Below the pieces are notes generated by a model. The model saw only the letters and a program-made list of their open reading frames with translations. It ran no database searches and had not been told where the DNA came from. A stretch of DNA of 15,388 bases from Pseudomonadota bacterium. Lineage in GTDB: Bacteria > Pseudomonadota > Alphaproteobacteria > Rhizobiales > Hyphomicrobiaceae. The translations under genes and the position numbers were made by a program. Below, piece by piece: positions 7,478 through 15,388 of this stretch; the first letter of the stretch is position 1; each line of letters opens with the position of its first letter. The stretch spans positions 1 to 15,388 of the forward strand of contig JAEYYQ010000237.1 of the NCBI GenBank assembly GCA_023428365.1, written 5' to 3'.

Positions 7478-8590
7478 TCATACGCGAGCGGCCTGCATCT
7501 CCTCACGGGTTGGAAGACTAAGCCCAACCGCTGCTGTGGGAGCAAGCCAGCTTTCTAAATTTGCCTGATCAACCATTTCCACCCGGCTTGGTGACCATCG
7601 CGGCGTATTATCCTTATCTTTCAGCACTGCGCGCACGCCTTCCGCGAAATCGTGACATTGCACGAGCTGGCAAGCGAGCCGGTAGTCGGTTGCCAGCGTC
7701 TGGCGCAAATCGCGCTCCGCCGACCCTCGGATATGCCGGAATATGATCGCCAGGGCTGTTGGCGAGCGTTGCTGCAAGTCCGCCAGAACACCACCGCACC
7801 ATGAACTGTCTTCACCACTCCCTTGGGAGTGTTCTTCGAGCCGAGCTAGAACATCCTCGAGCGTCGGAGCACTGAAGCAGGTTTCGATCATTTCACGTCT
7901 GCGAGGCAGATCGCCCTCGCCTGGACGCTCATGGCGATCATCCAGCAATGGGTCGACCGGGTCGGCGTCGGCGAGCCCCGCGGAAATCTCCGCAAAGCGT
8001 GCAGCCGGAATGCAATGGGTCACGAGACCCAGCGCATACGCATCTGCGCGTCCAATTCTGCGCCCGGTGAGCCCGAGATACATGCCGATATGCCCCGGCA
8101 TCCGAGCAAAGACCGAAGCAATTCCGTCGTCGGGATGGCAACCGACCGCAGCTTCGGGCATGGCAAACTCGTAGCGTTCGCCGGCGACGCGATGCGTCCC
8201 AAACATCGTCAGTGCAACGCCGTTCCCCATCACGATGCCATCGATCAGAGACACAGTCGGTTTGGAGAAGCATTCCTGCAGCCAAACGAGCGCGTATTTG
8301 TCGGCCAACAGTCGTTTCGCACCCTCAAAGTTACTCTCAACGAGCGCCGAGAGTTCGCGCAAATCACCGCCAGCAGAGAAAACTCCGGGCACATTCGAGC
8401 TGATCATCACAGCGTAGATGTTCGGGTCGCGGGCATAATTTGGAAACGCAGCAGCAATACGTGACCGCATGTCCGCCGTGATCGCATTGCGCGCCCGCGG
8501 ACGGTTCAGAACAATGGTTCCCAGCGCACCATTGGAACCAATTGCCACGTCCACGTCTTCAGCTGTCGAACGGATTGCCTCAGTCATCAT
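7478..8590 (-). CDS. Enoyl-CoA hydratase/isomerase family protein, 3-hydroxyisobutyryl-CoA hydrolase-like
   Basis: This is a crotonase-fold enzyme acting on an acyl-CoA thioester. The 370-residue length and C-terminal extension match the 3-hydroxyisobutyryl-CoA hydrolase branch (valine breakdown) rather than simple enoyl-CoA hydratases of about 260 residues. The N-terminus has IVLNRPRARNAIT (26-38). The oxyanion-hole segment is FSAGGDLREL (71-80), and the second one DGIVMGNGVALTMFG (117-131). The segment FAMPEAAVGCHPDDG carries Glu146 and Asp154, spaced eight apart like the catalytic Glu/Asp pair of human HIBCH. The usual GLFPDVGG is altered to GCHPDDGI, so substrate range may differ. Two ATGs at 8590 and 8587 are possible; the binding site is weak. 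ldtR lies 151 bases downstream, and the gene is probably transcribed alone. The fold is sure, the substrate is not. Confidence 0.8.
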   Translation of the reverse strand: MMTEAIRSTAEDVDVAIGSNGALGTIVLNRPRARNAITADMRSRIAAAFPNYARDPNIYAVMISSNVPGVFSAGGDLRELSALVESNFEGAKRLLADKYALVWLQECFSKPTVSLIDGIVMGNGVALTMFGTHRVAGERYEFAMPEAAVGCHPDDGIASVFARMPGHIGMYLGLTGRRIGRADAYALGLVTHCIPAARFAEISAGLADADPVDPLLDDRHERPGEGDLPRRREMIETCFSAPTLEDVLARLEEHSQGSGEDSSWCGGVLADLQQRSPTALAIIFRHIRGSAERDLRQTLATDYRLACQLVQCHDFAEGVRAVLKDKDNTPRWSPSRVEMVDQANLESWLAPTAAVGLSLPTREEMQAARV

Positions 8591-8615
8591 GCGCTGCCAT
8601 ATCTACTTCGTGTGC

Positions 8616-8641
8616 ATTATACGCGGCTCACCGCGATGTGA
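8616..8641 (-). promoter_or_regulatory. Candidate promoter with hairpin upstream of the hydrolase-like gene
   Basis: The minus strand has a perfect TATAAT at 8616-8621, 26 bases before the ATG at 8590. Just upstream is an inverted repeat CGCGG-TGAG-CCGCG (8622-8635). No good -35 is seen at 16-18 bases. The repeat sits where a promoter spacer would be, so it could be an operator. The start of the oppositely oriented extensin-like gene is at 8755, and its promoter must share this 164-base gap. Confidence 0.35.
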
Positions 8642-8754
8642 CCTTTATTGCACCACGAATGCACCTATAGATGTGGCTCTGATCAGGCAAGGCTCGCACG
8701 TCAAAATAGAGGGGCAATGAGAGTCGACCACAGACACACCAATCGGAACCAACG

Positions 8755-9990
8755 ATGCGGTTGAATGCGGCGACACTAAGCACGCGGCTGTCTCTCCTTG
8801 TCCTCGGCGCCATTGCTGTCGCGGCCGTTTCCAATACGCGCCCTTCCCACGGTGAAGAACCTTTACGCCTCGCGCAGGCGGGCGGTTCGTCGCAAACTGT
8901 CTCGGCACAAGTCATCCCACCTGATCCGGTGCCAAAGCCGGGACGTGCGCCGGCAGCCAAAGCCGAGCCGAACTGGCCCAAAACTGTACCCGATGCCAAG
9001 GCTGAGGCGGAAGCTGCCACCAAGCCACCCGATGTGTGGTCGCCGGAAGAAATCGCCGAGGCGAAGGCGTATTGCGAGCAGGCACTGCGTGGCGTTGCGG
9101 CTGTTGTCGTGCCGGCGGAACCGATCAAGAGCGGTGAATGCGGCGCACCGGCTCCCGTCGAACTGATCAGCATCGGCAGCAATCCGGAAGTTGCCCTGTC
9201 GCCGCCCGTAACGGTGACGTGCGACATGGTCGTGAAGCTCGCCGAGTGGATGAAGGAGGATGTCCAGCCGCTCGCAAGGCTGCACTTCAACGAGAAGGTC
9301 ATTCGCCTCTCAACGATGAGTTCCTATTCCTGCCGCAACGCGTACGGGCGTAAGCGCACGCGCCTCAGCGAACACGGTCGTGCCAACGCCATCGATCTGG
9401 GCCGGTTCATTACCGATAAGGGTACGGAAATCGACCTTCTGGCCAACTGGGGACCGACCGAACGTGACGTCCGCGCCGCTATCGCGGCTGCCATAAAGGC
9501 TGAGGAGAAGCGTAAGGGGGAGGAAAAGAAGGCCGCCGAAGAGTAGAAAGCCGCAGATAAGGCCAAGGCACGCGGTAAAACTCCAGGGATTGTTGAGCAG
9601 CCTGCCGAAAGCCCACCGAAACCCATTGCATCCGCCCAGCCGTCATCCGCGCCGTCCGAAAGGCCTGCGTTGCTGCCCGACCGGCTCGGTTTCCGCCAGG
9701 GTACCCTGATTGATGGCGTGCCCCCGCCGCGATCACGCAACCGCGAGAAAACCGCGAAGGCAGCCGCACCGCCGAGCGAACCACCGAGCAATCTGGGCAA
9801 GCCGACACCCGCCCCTGTGATCATGCCACTCACACCTCCAATCGATAAGAAAGGCGAATTTCTGAGGGCTTTACACACGGCCGCTTGCAAGCGTTTCGGC
9901 ACCGTTCTCGGTCCCGAAGCCAACGAAGCCCACCGCAACCATTTCCACTTGGACATGGCCGAGCGCCGGAGAGGCAATTTCTGCGAATAA
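8755..9990 (+). pseudogene. Extensin-like family protein interrupted by an in-frame amber codon
   Basis: Proteins of this family (extensin-like C-terminal domain) are secreted, and the domain resembles zinc peptidases that act on peptidoglycan. Codons 1-263 encode a signal peptide (hydrophobic about 13-26), a Pro/Ala/Lys-rich linker, and the first half of the domain from about 105 (EEIAEAKAYCEQAL). That half includes MSSYSCRNAYGRKRTRLSEHG and NAIDLGRF. Codon 264 (9544-9546) is TAG, in a Lys/Ala/Glu-rich insertion. The same frame stays open for 147 further codons to TAA at 9988-9990 and carries the rest of the domain: FLRALHTAACKRFGTVLGPEANE and HRNHFHLDM, ending in FCE. His207 and Asp214 look like two zinc ligands; the HFH motif (396-398) lies after the stop. 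The 8755-9546 piece alone would lack it. Options are a recent nonsense mutation, suppression, or a sequence error. Confidence 0.85.
9544..9546 (+). other. In-frame TAG codon inside the extensin-like gene
   Basis: The frame reads GAA GAG TAG AAA GCC GCA GAT AAG GCC AAG. Both sides encode the same Lys/Ala/Glu-rich linker, and a single base change from GAG, AAG or CAG would give TAG. No frameshift is needed to join the halves. Confidence 0.9.
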
Positions 9991-10038
9991 GCGTCGAACA
10001 CGCGCACTTGCCATACGCGGCCTGTCCAGCGATGGTGA

Positions 10039-11136
<1,098 letters not shown>

Positions 11137-11149
11137 TGCGTCAACGCCA

Positions 11150-12490
11150 ATGGCCCGTCCCGGCAGGTCATGGCTCATCGCACTGGCGCTCAGCACACTC
11201 ACGGCGATCTTGCTGACCGGATGCGCCTCATGGCCGGACGCCATCGAGGCTCGCGCGTGCCGCAGGCTTGTCCCGGCGATCAATCCTTCCGGAATGGACT
11301 TCGACGTGCTGGCCACTCGTCAGCGACCAGGCGAACGCATTGAGGTCATCTATCACGCGCATGGCCAGCACGGCATCGTCCAGCACCGGCTGGTCTGCAC
11401 ATTTGCTCGCGATCAAGTGCGACCCGACGATCGGCTGGCTCGTGTCTGGCAGGATGGCATCGAGATCGGGCCGATCCGGCTGGCGTTCCTCAAGCGGTTC
11501 TGGCTGAACACGCCGGAGGCCGCGACATCCGACCCCGCACCGTATCTGACTCTCGGCTGGATGCCGAACTTGCCGCAGAGCGTTGCTGTCGCCCTGCAGC
11601 ACGTACTTTCAGCGCTTCCTTTGATCAGCATCTACGCCATGCTCGCACCGGCCTATGCGCTGATTTACGGACTGCTCGGCAGGATCAATCTCGCATTTGG
11701 CGAATTTGCTGCGATCGGTGGCTACGGAGCCGTGCTGGGCTTCGCGTTGACGGCATCGGCACTTCCGCTTTGGGCCTATCTTCTGGCTTGCGTTGCCATC
11801 GGAATGGCCACCGCTGGCCTGCATGGCTATGTCACCGGCAAGCTGGTTTTTGCGCCGCTGCGGCACGCTAGCGGACAGCACGTGCTGATTGCCACCGTTG
11901 GACTTGCGCTTGCGTTGCAGGAGTACATTCGGATCTTTCAAGGCCCCGCGTTGCGGTGGATCGAGCCGACGCTCAATCAACCTGTCGGCCTTGCGCGAAG
12001 TTCGGCCTTTGTCGTGACCGTTACCCCGATCGCGGCGCTCGTCACGGTTGTAGCAGTCATCGCGGCAGTCGGACTGCTGATGCTGATGCGCTCAACACGC
12101 TTTGGCCGTCACTGGCGCGCCTGCGCCGATGACCGGCAGGCTGCCGTTCTGTTCGGGATAGATCCGTTGCATATCCTATTGATTTCAGTGATCCTGGCCT
12201 CCGCCCTGGCCGGACTGGCCGGTGTCATATCGACCGTCTTCTATGGCGGACTGGGTACGTCGGGAGGGCTCGTTCTCGGCCTCAAGGCGTTGATAGCCGC
12301 CATCATCGGCGGCATAGGCTCGATCTCGGGAGCGCTTGTCGGGGGCGTCGCCATCGGCGTCCTGGAGACCGTTTGGTCGGCGCTATTTCCTATCGAGTAT
12401 CGCGATCTTGCCATCTACGGTGCTCTTGCCGCATTGCTGATCTGGCGCCCGCAAGGGATGCTGCGGAACCGAGACAATAGCAGTCATTAA
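11150..12490 (+). CDS. LivH-type ABC transporter permease with N-terminal lipoprotein-like domain
   Basis: The C-terminal part (about residues 145-440 of 446) is a LivH-family inner-membrane permease of branched-chain amino acid-type ABC importers. It has about eight hydrophobic segments and the family motif GLLGRINLAFGEFAAIGGYGA (about 173-193); near the C-terminus are GLKALIAAIIGGIGSISGALVGG and IWRPQGM. The first 140 residues are extra. They form a hydrophobic segment (about 8-22) ending in the lipobox LLTGC with Cys25, then about 110 soluble residues that I do not recognise (RACRRLVPAINP through LKRFWLNTPEA). Ordinary LivH is about 300 residues. I chose the ATG at 11150; an in-frame TTG at 11120 would overlap hemB. 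No clear binding site precedes it, so coupling to hemB is likely. LivM, LivG, LivF and a binding protein are absent from the window. Confidence 0.85.
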   Translation: MARPGRSWLIALALSTLTAILLTGCASWPDAIEARACRRLVPAINPSGMDFDVLATRQRPGERIEVIYHAHGQHGIVQHRLVCTFARDQVRPDDRLARVWQDGIEIGPIRLAFLKRFWLNTPEAATSDPAPYLTLGWMPNLPQSVAVALQHVLSALPLISIYAMLAPAYALIYGLLGRINLAFGEFAAIGGYGAVLGFALTASALPLWAYLLACVAIGMATAGLHGYVTGKLVFAPLRHASGQHVLIATVGLALALQEYIRIFQGPALRWIEPTLNQPVGLARSSAFVVTVTPIAALVTVVAVIAAVGLLMLMRSTRFGRHWRACADDRQAAVLFGIDPLHILLISVILASALAGLAGVISTVFYGGLGTSGGLVLGLKALIAAIIGGIGSISGALVGGVAIGVLETVWSALFPIEYRDLAIYGALAALLIWRPQGMLRNRDNSSH

Positions 12491-12584
12491 TCAGCTTCCA
12501 TCCTTGTCCATGCGAGGGAGCTTGCTTACGTACGATCGCCTCACATAGACTCCCGCTTCACAGTGGACCCGAGCGTTCAAACGG

Positions 12585-13325
12585 ATGACCGAGCAGAAGA
12601 AGAATTTTCCGGAATTCTACGTCACGGCGCCCCAGCCCTGCCCCTATCTGGAGGGCCGGCTCGAACGCAAGTTGTTCACGCACCTGACGCATGACAAGCC
12701 GCCGGCACTGGTCGACAATCTGCTCAAGGGCGGATTTCGGCGCAGCCAGAACATCGCCTACATGCCCTACTGCGAGGGGTGCCAGGCGTGCGTGTCAGTG
12801 CGGGTTGCGGTCGATGAATTCACACCCAACCGCTCGTTCCAGCGGGTGCTGAAGGCCAATGCCGACCTGACCACGCGTCGGATAGCGCCTCATCCCACTG
12901 CCGAACAATACAGCCTGTTTCGCGACTACATCGATCAACGCCATTCGGACGGCGGCATGGCCGATATGACGGTGCTCGACTATGCCATGATGATTGAGGA
13001 CAGCATCGTCACCACGTTCCTGTCCGAATATCGCGCCCCCGCAACCGGATCATCGGAGGGGCCATTGATGGGTATCGCGCTCTGCGATCGCCTGTCGGAT
13101 GGCATTTCGATGGTCTATAGCTTTTACGATACGGAAGTGCCGCAGCGCAGCTTCGGCACCTACATGATCCTCGAGCACGTCGAATACGCGCGCCAGCTCG
13201 GCCTGCCCTACCTGTATTTGGGCTATTGGATCGAAGGCTCGCGCAAAATGAACTACAAGACGCGCTTTCATCCCCAGGAGCGCCTCACCGGCAGCGGCTG
13301 GGAGCGTGTGAAGCGTCAGAAATGA
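12585..13325 (+). CDS. bpt: Aspartate/glutamate leucyltransferase (arginyltransferase family)
   Basis: Bpt transfers leucine from leucyl-tRNA to proteins with N-terminal aspartate or glutamate, marking them for ClpS/ClpAP degradation (bacterial N-end rule); it is often annotated as arginyltransferase Ate. The 246-residue length fits bacterial Bpt. The N-terminal domain has FYVTAPQPCPYLEG (11-24) and RRSQNIAYMPYCEGCQACVSVRV (51-73), with the conserved Cys-rich segment, then FTPNRSFQR. The C-terminal acetyltransferase-like domain has MVYSFYDTE, YLGYWI, and MNYKTRFHP near the end. The start is the ATG at 12585, 94 bases past the permease stop, with only a weak binding site. It converges on the small secreted protein gene, 34 bases away. 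The family is sure; leucyl specificity follows from the bacterial subfamily. Confidence 0.93.
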   Translation: MTEQKKNFPEFYVTAPQPCPYLEGRLERKLFTHLTHDKPPALVDNLLKGGFRRSQNIAYMPYCEGCQACVSVRVAVDEFTPNRSFQRVLKANADLTTRRIAPHPTAEQYSLFRDYIDQRHSDGGMADMTVLDYAMMIEDSIVTTFLSEYRAPATGSSEGPLMGIALCDRLSDGISMVYSFYDTEVPQRSFGTYMILEHVEYARQLGLPYLYLGYWIEGSRKMNYKTRFHPQERLTGSGWERVKRQK

Positions 13326-13359
13326 CGGGATTGGCCCACGCCACTCTGATCCGCGCGCC

Positions 13360-13800
13360 TTACGGCCCAATTTCCCTGGCGATCTTTTCAAACATGTAAG
13401 CCCACTTCGATTTCTGGGCTTCGACAAGTGCGCTCATATTCGCGCGCACCTCAATCAGCATCGTGCAATCCGGCGTATCCGCCGAAGCGCCTTCCGTTCC
13501 CAAGCTATTGATACGCGCCAGAAAATCCGCGGACTCCTGATCATATTCACGAATCTGGTCGTCCTGCACGAAAGGTGCGGCTTCCTTCATGAACGTAGTG
13601 TAGTCCCAGCCACGCTTTTCCTTGAGCAGCCGCAGACGTTCCTGAAAATCCGGCTTGTGGGCGGCATTGAGATCGCGCAACGCGGCTGCCGTATCATCAA
13701 CGACAGCTTCGAAATCTTCCCTGCTGCACGGGCTCTGGGCGTGCACGCCGTTCGCGGCCACCATGCAGGTCAGCACTATCAGACAAAGCGCGCGCCACAT
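13360..13800 (-). CDS. Small secreted protein of unknown function
   Basis: I do not recognise this family. With the ATG at 13800 the product has 146 residues. It opens with a clear signal peptide (MWRALCLIVLTCMVAANG, likely cut after VHA at 21), so it should be exported to the periplasm. The mature part is mostly charged and predicted helical, and it has just two cysteines, Cys25 and Cys112, which could form one disulfide. The frame is open further upstream to 13893, but that would add 31 residues before the signal peptide. GGGGGCG precedes the ATG by about 8 bases as a weak binding site. It lies 111 bases downstream of parC on the same strand and is convergent with bpt. Nothing nearby points to its role. 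Confidence 0.7.
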   Translation of the reverse strand: MWRALCLIVLTCMVAANGVHAQSPCSREDFEAVVDDTAAALRDLNAAHKPDFQERLRLLKEKRGWDYTTFMKEAAPFVQDDQIREYDQESADFLARINSLGTEGASADTPDCTMLIEVRANMSALVEAQKSKWAYMFEKIAREIGP

Positions 13801-13911
13801 TGGAAAAACGCCCCCCGTCGCCGCGTTGCAGTCGCACCTAACCCATGGCGCAGACCAAAGCCAAGTGCAAGCTTTTGATCCGCCTCGAAACAATCCCGAC
13901 GTGGATCAACA

Positions 13912-15388
13912 CTATCCGAAGCTGGGGCCGAACTTATTCGACCGCGGGAAGCCCTTTGGCGCAACCTTGCCGGCCTGTGAGCGCTGCCCCACCCATTCCT
14001 GAAGATCCTTCATAGTCAGCGTGAAGGTGCGCCCGGCGGAATCGAGCCAGGTCAGGCCGTCAGCACGCGCAAACGCGCGCGCATCGGCCAGCTTTCCATC
14101 CTTGAAGCGCTGCAAAATCATGCCCTTACCGCGCGTCATCTCGTTGACCTCGGCCATCGGGAACACCAGCAGCTTCCGGTTCTCACCGACCGTCGCGATC
14201 ATATCGCCAGCGCACGGAATACAAATCTGCGCTTCCTCCGGCTCGCTGACGTTTAAGATCTGCTTGCCCTTGCGGGTCAGCGCGATCACCTCATCCTCGG
14301 GCACGATAAAGCCGTATCCCCCCGTGCTGGCGACGAGCAGCTTGCGACCGGGCTCGTGCACGAACAGCTCAAGGATATCGTGACTTTCTTCAAGATCGAC
14401 CATCAACCGGACCGGCTCGCCGTGGCCGCGTCCACCGGGAAGATCGGCACCCGTCAGAGTGAAGAAGCGACCGTTCGTTGCGAAGACGAGCAACTTGTCG
14501 GTCGTGAACGCCTTGACCGCACGCTTCAGCTTGTCGCCCTGCTTGAAGTCGAGCTTGGACAGATCATCCAGGTGGCCCTTCAAGGCCCGGATCCAGCCCT
14601 TCTCCGACAGCACGACCGTAATCGGCTCTTTCTCGATGAAGGCCTGCTCGAGATCGACTTCAATTGTCGGAGCATCAGCAAAGGACGTGCGACGTCGCCC
14701 CAGATCGGTCTTCTTTGAATATTCCTCGCGCAGCTCTTTCACCTGCTCGGAACTCTTATGCCATTGCAGGTGTTCCGAATCCAACAATGCCTGCAGGTCG
14801 CGCTTCTCGCCCGACAACCGGTCATGCTCGGCGCGAATCTCGACCTCTTCCAGTTTGGACAGAGACCGCAGTCGTAAATTGAGGATAGCTTCTGCCTGGA
14901 CTTCGCTGAGCTTGAATTTCGCGATCAGCTTGGCTTTCGGATCATCCTCGAAGCGGACGATCCGGATCACCTCGTCGATGTTGAGATAGGCGATGAGGTA
15001 CCCGTCGAGCACTTCCAGCCGATGCTCGATCTTCGCGAGGCGGAACTGCGATCGCTTCACCAGCACGTCAATGCGGTGTTCCAGCCACTGCTGAAGAACC
15101 TCGCGCAGCGACAGCACGTTCGGAATCTGGCCGCCCGACAGCACGTTCATGTTCAGGCCGAAGCGGATTTCCAGCTCCGACAGCCGGAACACGCTTTCCA
15201 TCAGCACGACCGGATCGACGGTCCGGCTCTTCGGCTCGAGGATCAGGCGCACTTCTTCGGCTGACTCATCACGCACGTCGCCGACCAGCGGGAGCTTCTT
15301 ATCCTGCAGCAGCTCCGCAAGCTTCTCGACGAGCTTGGATTTGGCGACCTGATAGGGGATCTCGGTGATGACCACCTGATACATCCCG
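13912..15388 (-). CDS. parC: DNA topoisomerase IV subunit A, C-terminal part
   Basis: ParC is the DNA-cleaving subunit of topoisomerase IV, which with ParE unlinks daughter chromosomes. About 491 C-terminal residues are visible; the winged-helix domain with the catalytic tyrosine lies outside the window. The visible part starts in the conserved [20 protein letters not shown] region. It continues through the coiled-coil gate ([49 protein letters not shown]), then a C-terminal beta-pinwheel with repeated blade-like segments ([43 protein letters not shown]). The QRRGGKG GyrA-box of gyrase is absent, which favours ParC over GyrA. The reading frame continues beyond 15388, so the ATG at 15384 is internal. 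The small secreted protein gene follows on the same strand. Confidence 0.92.
   Translation of the reverse strand, partial: GMYQVVITEIPYQVAKSKLVEKLAELLQDKKLPLVGDVRDESAEEVRLILEPKSRTVDPVVLMESVFRLSELEIRFGLNMNVLSGGQIPNVLSLREVLQQWLEHRIDVLVKRSQFRLAKIEHRLEVLDGYLIAYLNIDEVIRIVRFEDDPKAKLIAKFKLSEVQAEAILNLRLRSLSKLEEVEIRAEHDRLSGEKRDLQALLDSEHLQWHKSSEQVKELREEYSKKTDLGRRRTSFADAPTIEVDLEQAFIEKEPITVVLSEKGWIRALKGHLDDLSKLDFKQGDKLKRAVKAFTTDKLLVFATNGRFFTLTGADLPGGRGHGEPVRLMVDLEESHDILELFVHEPGRKLLVASTGGYGFIVPEDEVIALTRKGKQILNVSEPEEAQICIPCAGDMIATVGENRKLLVFPMAEVNEMTRGKGMILQRFKDGKLADARAFARADGLTWLDSAGRTFTLTMKDLQEWVGQRSQAGKVAPKGFPRSNKFGPSFG

Noticed and set aside
9544..9546. TAG as a pyrrolysine codon
   Set aside because: Pyrrolysine is not known in this group, and the position is in a low-complexity linker, not a catalytic site. 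Mutation, suppression or sequence error are simpler.
13330..13371. ATTGGCCC / GGCCCAAT as a bidirectional terminator between bpt and the secreted protein
   Set aside because: Only five bases at each end pair; the GC parts are direct rather than inverted, so no stable stem forms.
13801..13893. Upstream start of the small secreted protein at 13893
   Set aside because: It would put 31 residues before a clear signal peptide; the ATG at 13800 begins exactly at it.

Overview
The window is chromosomal DNA of an alphaproteobacterium, most likely of the order Hyphomicrobiales (Rhizobiales) and probably close to Bradyrhizobium, Rhodopseudomonas or Afipia. The basis is protein character and gene order read by eye, not a search: a glyA-nrdR-ribD-ribE run, a 5-aminolevulinate synthase (C4 heme route), a metal-site motif of the non-zinc type in HemB, a MarR regulator next to an L,D-transpeptidase (the ldtR-ldtP pair of rhizobia and Liberibacter), an extensin-like protein, and a GC-rich sequence. 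I saw no insertion sequence, phage gene, tRNA, rRNA or CRISPR array.

Layout. Positions 1-8590 are all on the minus strand. Read in the direction of transcription they are: a 3-hydroxyisobutyryl-CoA hydrolase-like gene (8590-7478), ldtR (7326-6817), the L,D-transpeptidase ldtP (6451-5165), hemA (4943-3714), glyA (3576-2278), nrdR (2129-1635), ribD (1657-524) and the start of ribE (484-1, running off the left edge). Positions 8755-13325 are on the plus strand: an extensin-like gene broken by an in-frame amber codon, hemB, a LivH-type permease with an unusual N-terminal lipoprotein-like domain, and the bacterial leucyltransferase bpt. Positions 13360-15388 return to the minus strand with a small secreted protein and the C-terminal part of parC, whose start lies beyond the right edge.

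How the genes relate. GlyA makes glycine, HemA joins glycine to succinyl-CoA to give 5-aminolevulinate, and HemB condenses two of these to porphobilinogen, so three consecutive steps toward heme lie within 9 kb. Upstream of hemA are a perfect FNR/FixK-type palindrome and, 57 bases closer to the gene, a sequence resembling the Irr iron control element. This suggests that heme synthesis is tied to oxygen and iron. Between hemA and hemB sit envelope genes (LdtR, LdtP, extensin-like). The nrdR-ribD-ribE block is the common alphaproteobacterial riboflavin operon.

The most notable points are the amber codon that separates the putative zinc-ligand motifs of the extensin-like protein, the two-signal hemA control region, the lipobox-plus-permease fusion downstream of hemB, and paired palindromes between ldtR and ldtP. 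I do not see a wholly new multi-gene defence or metabolic system here.
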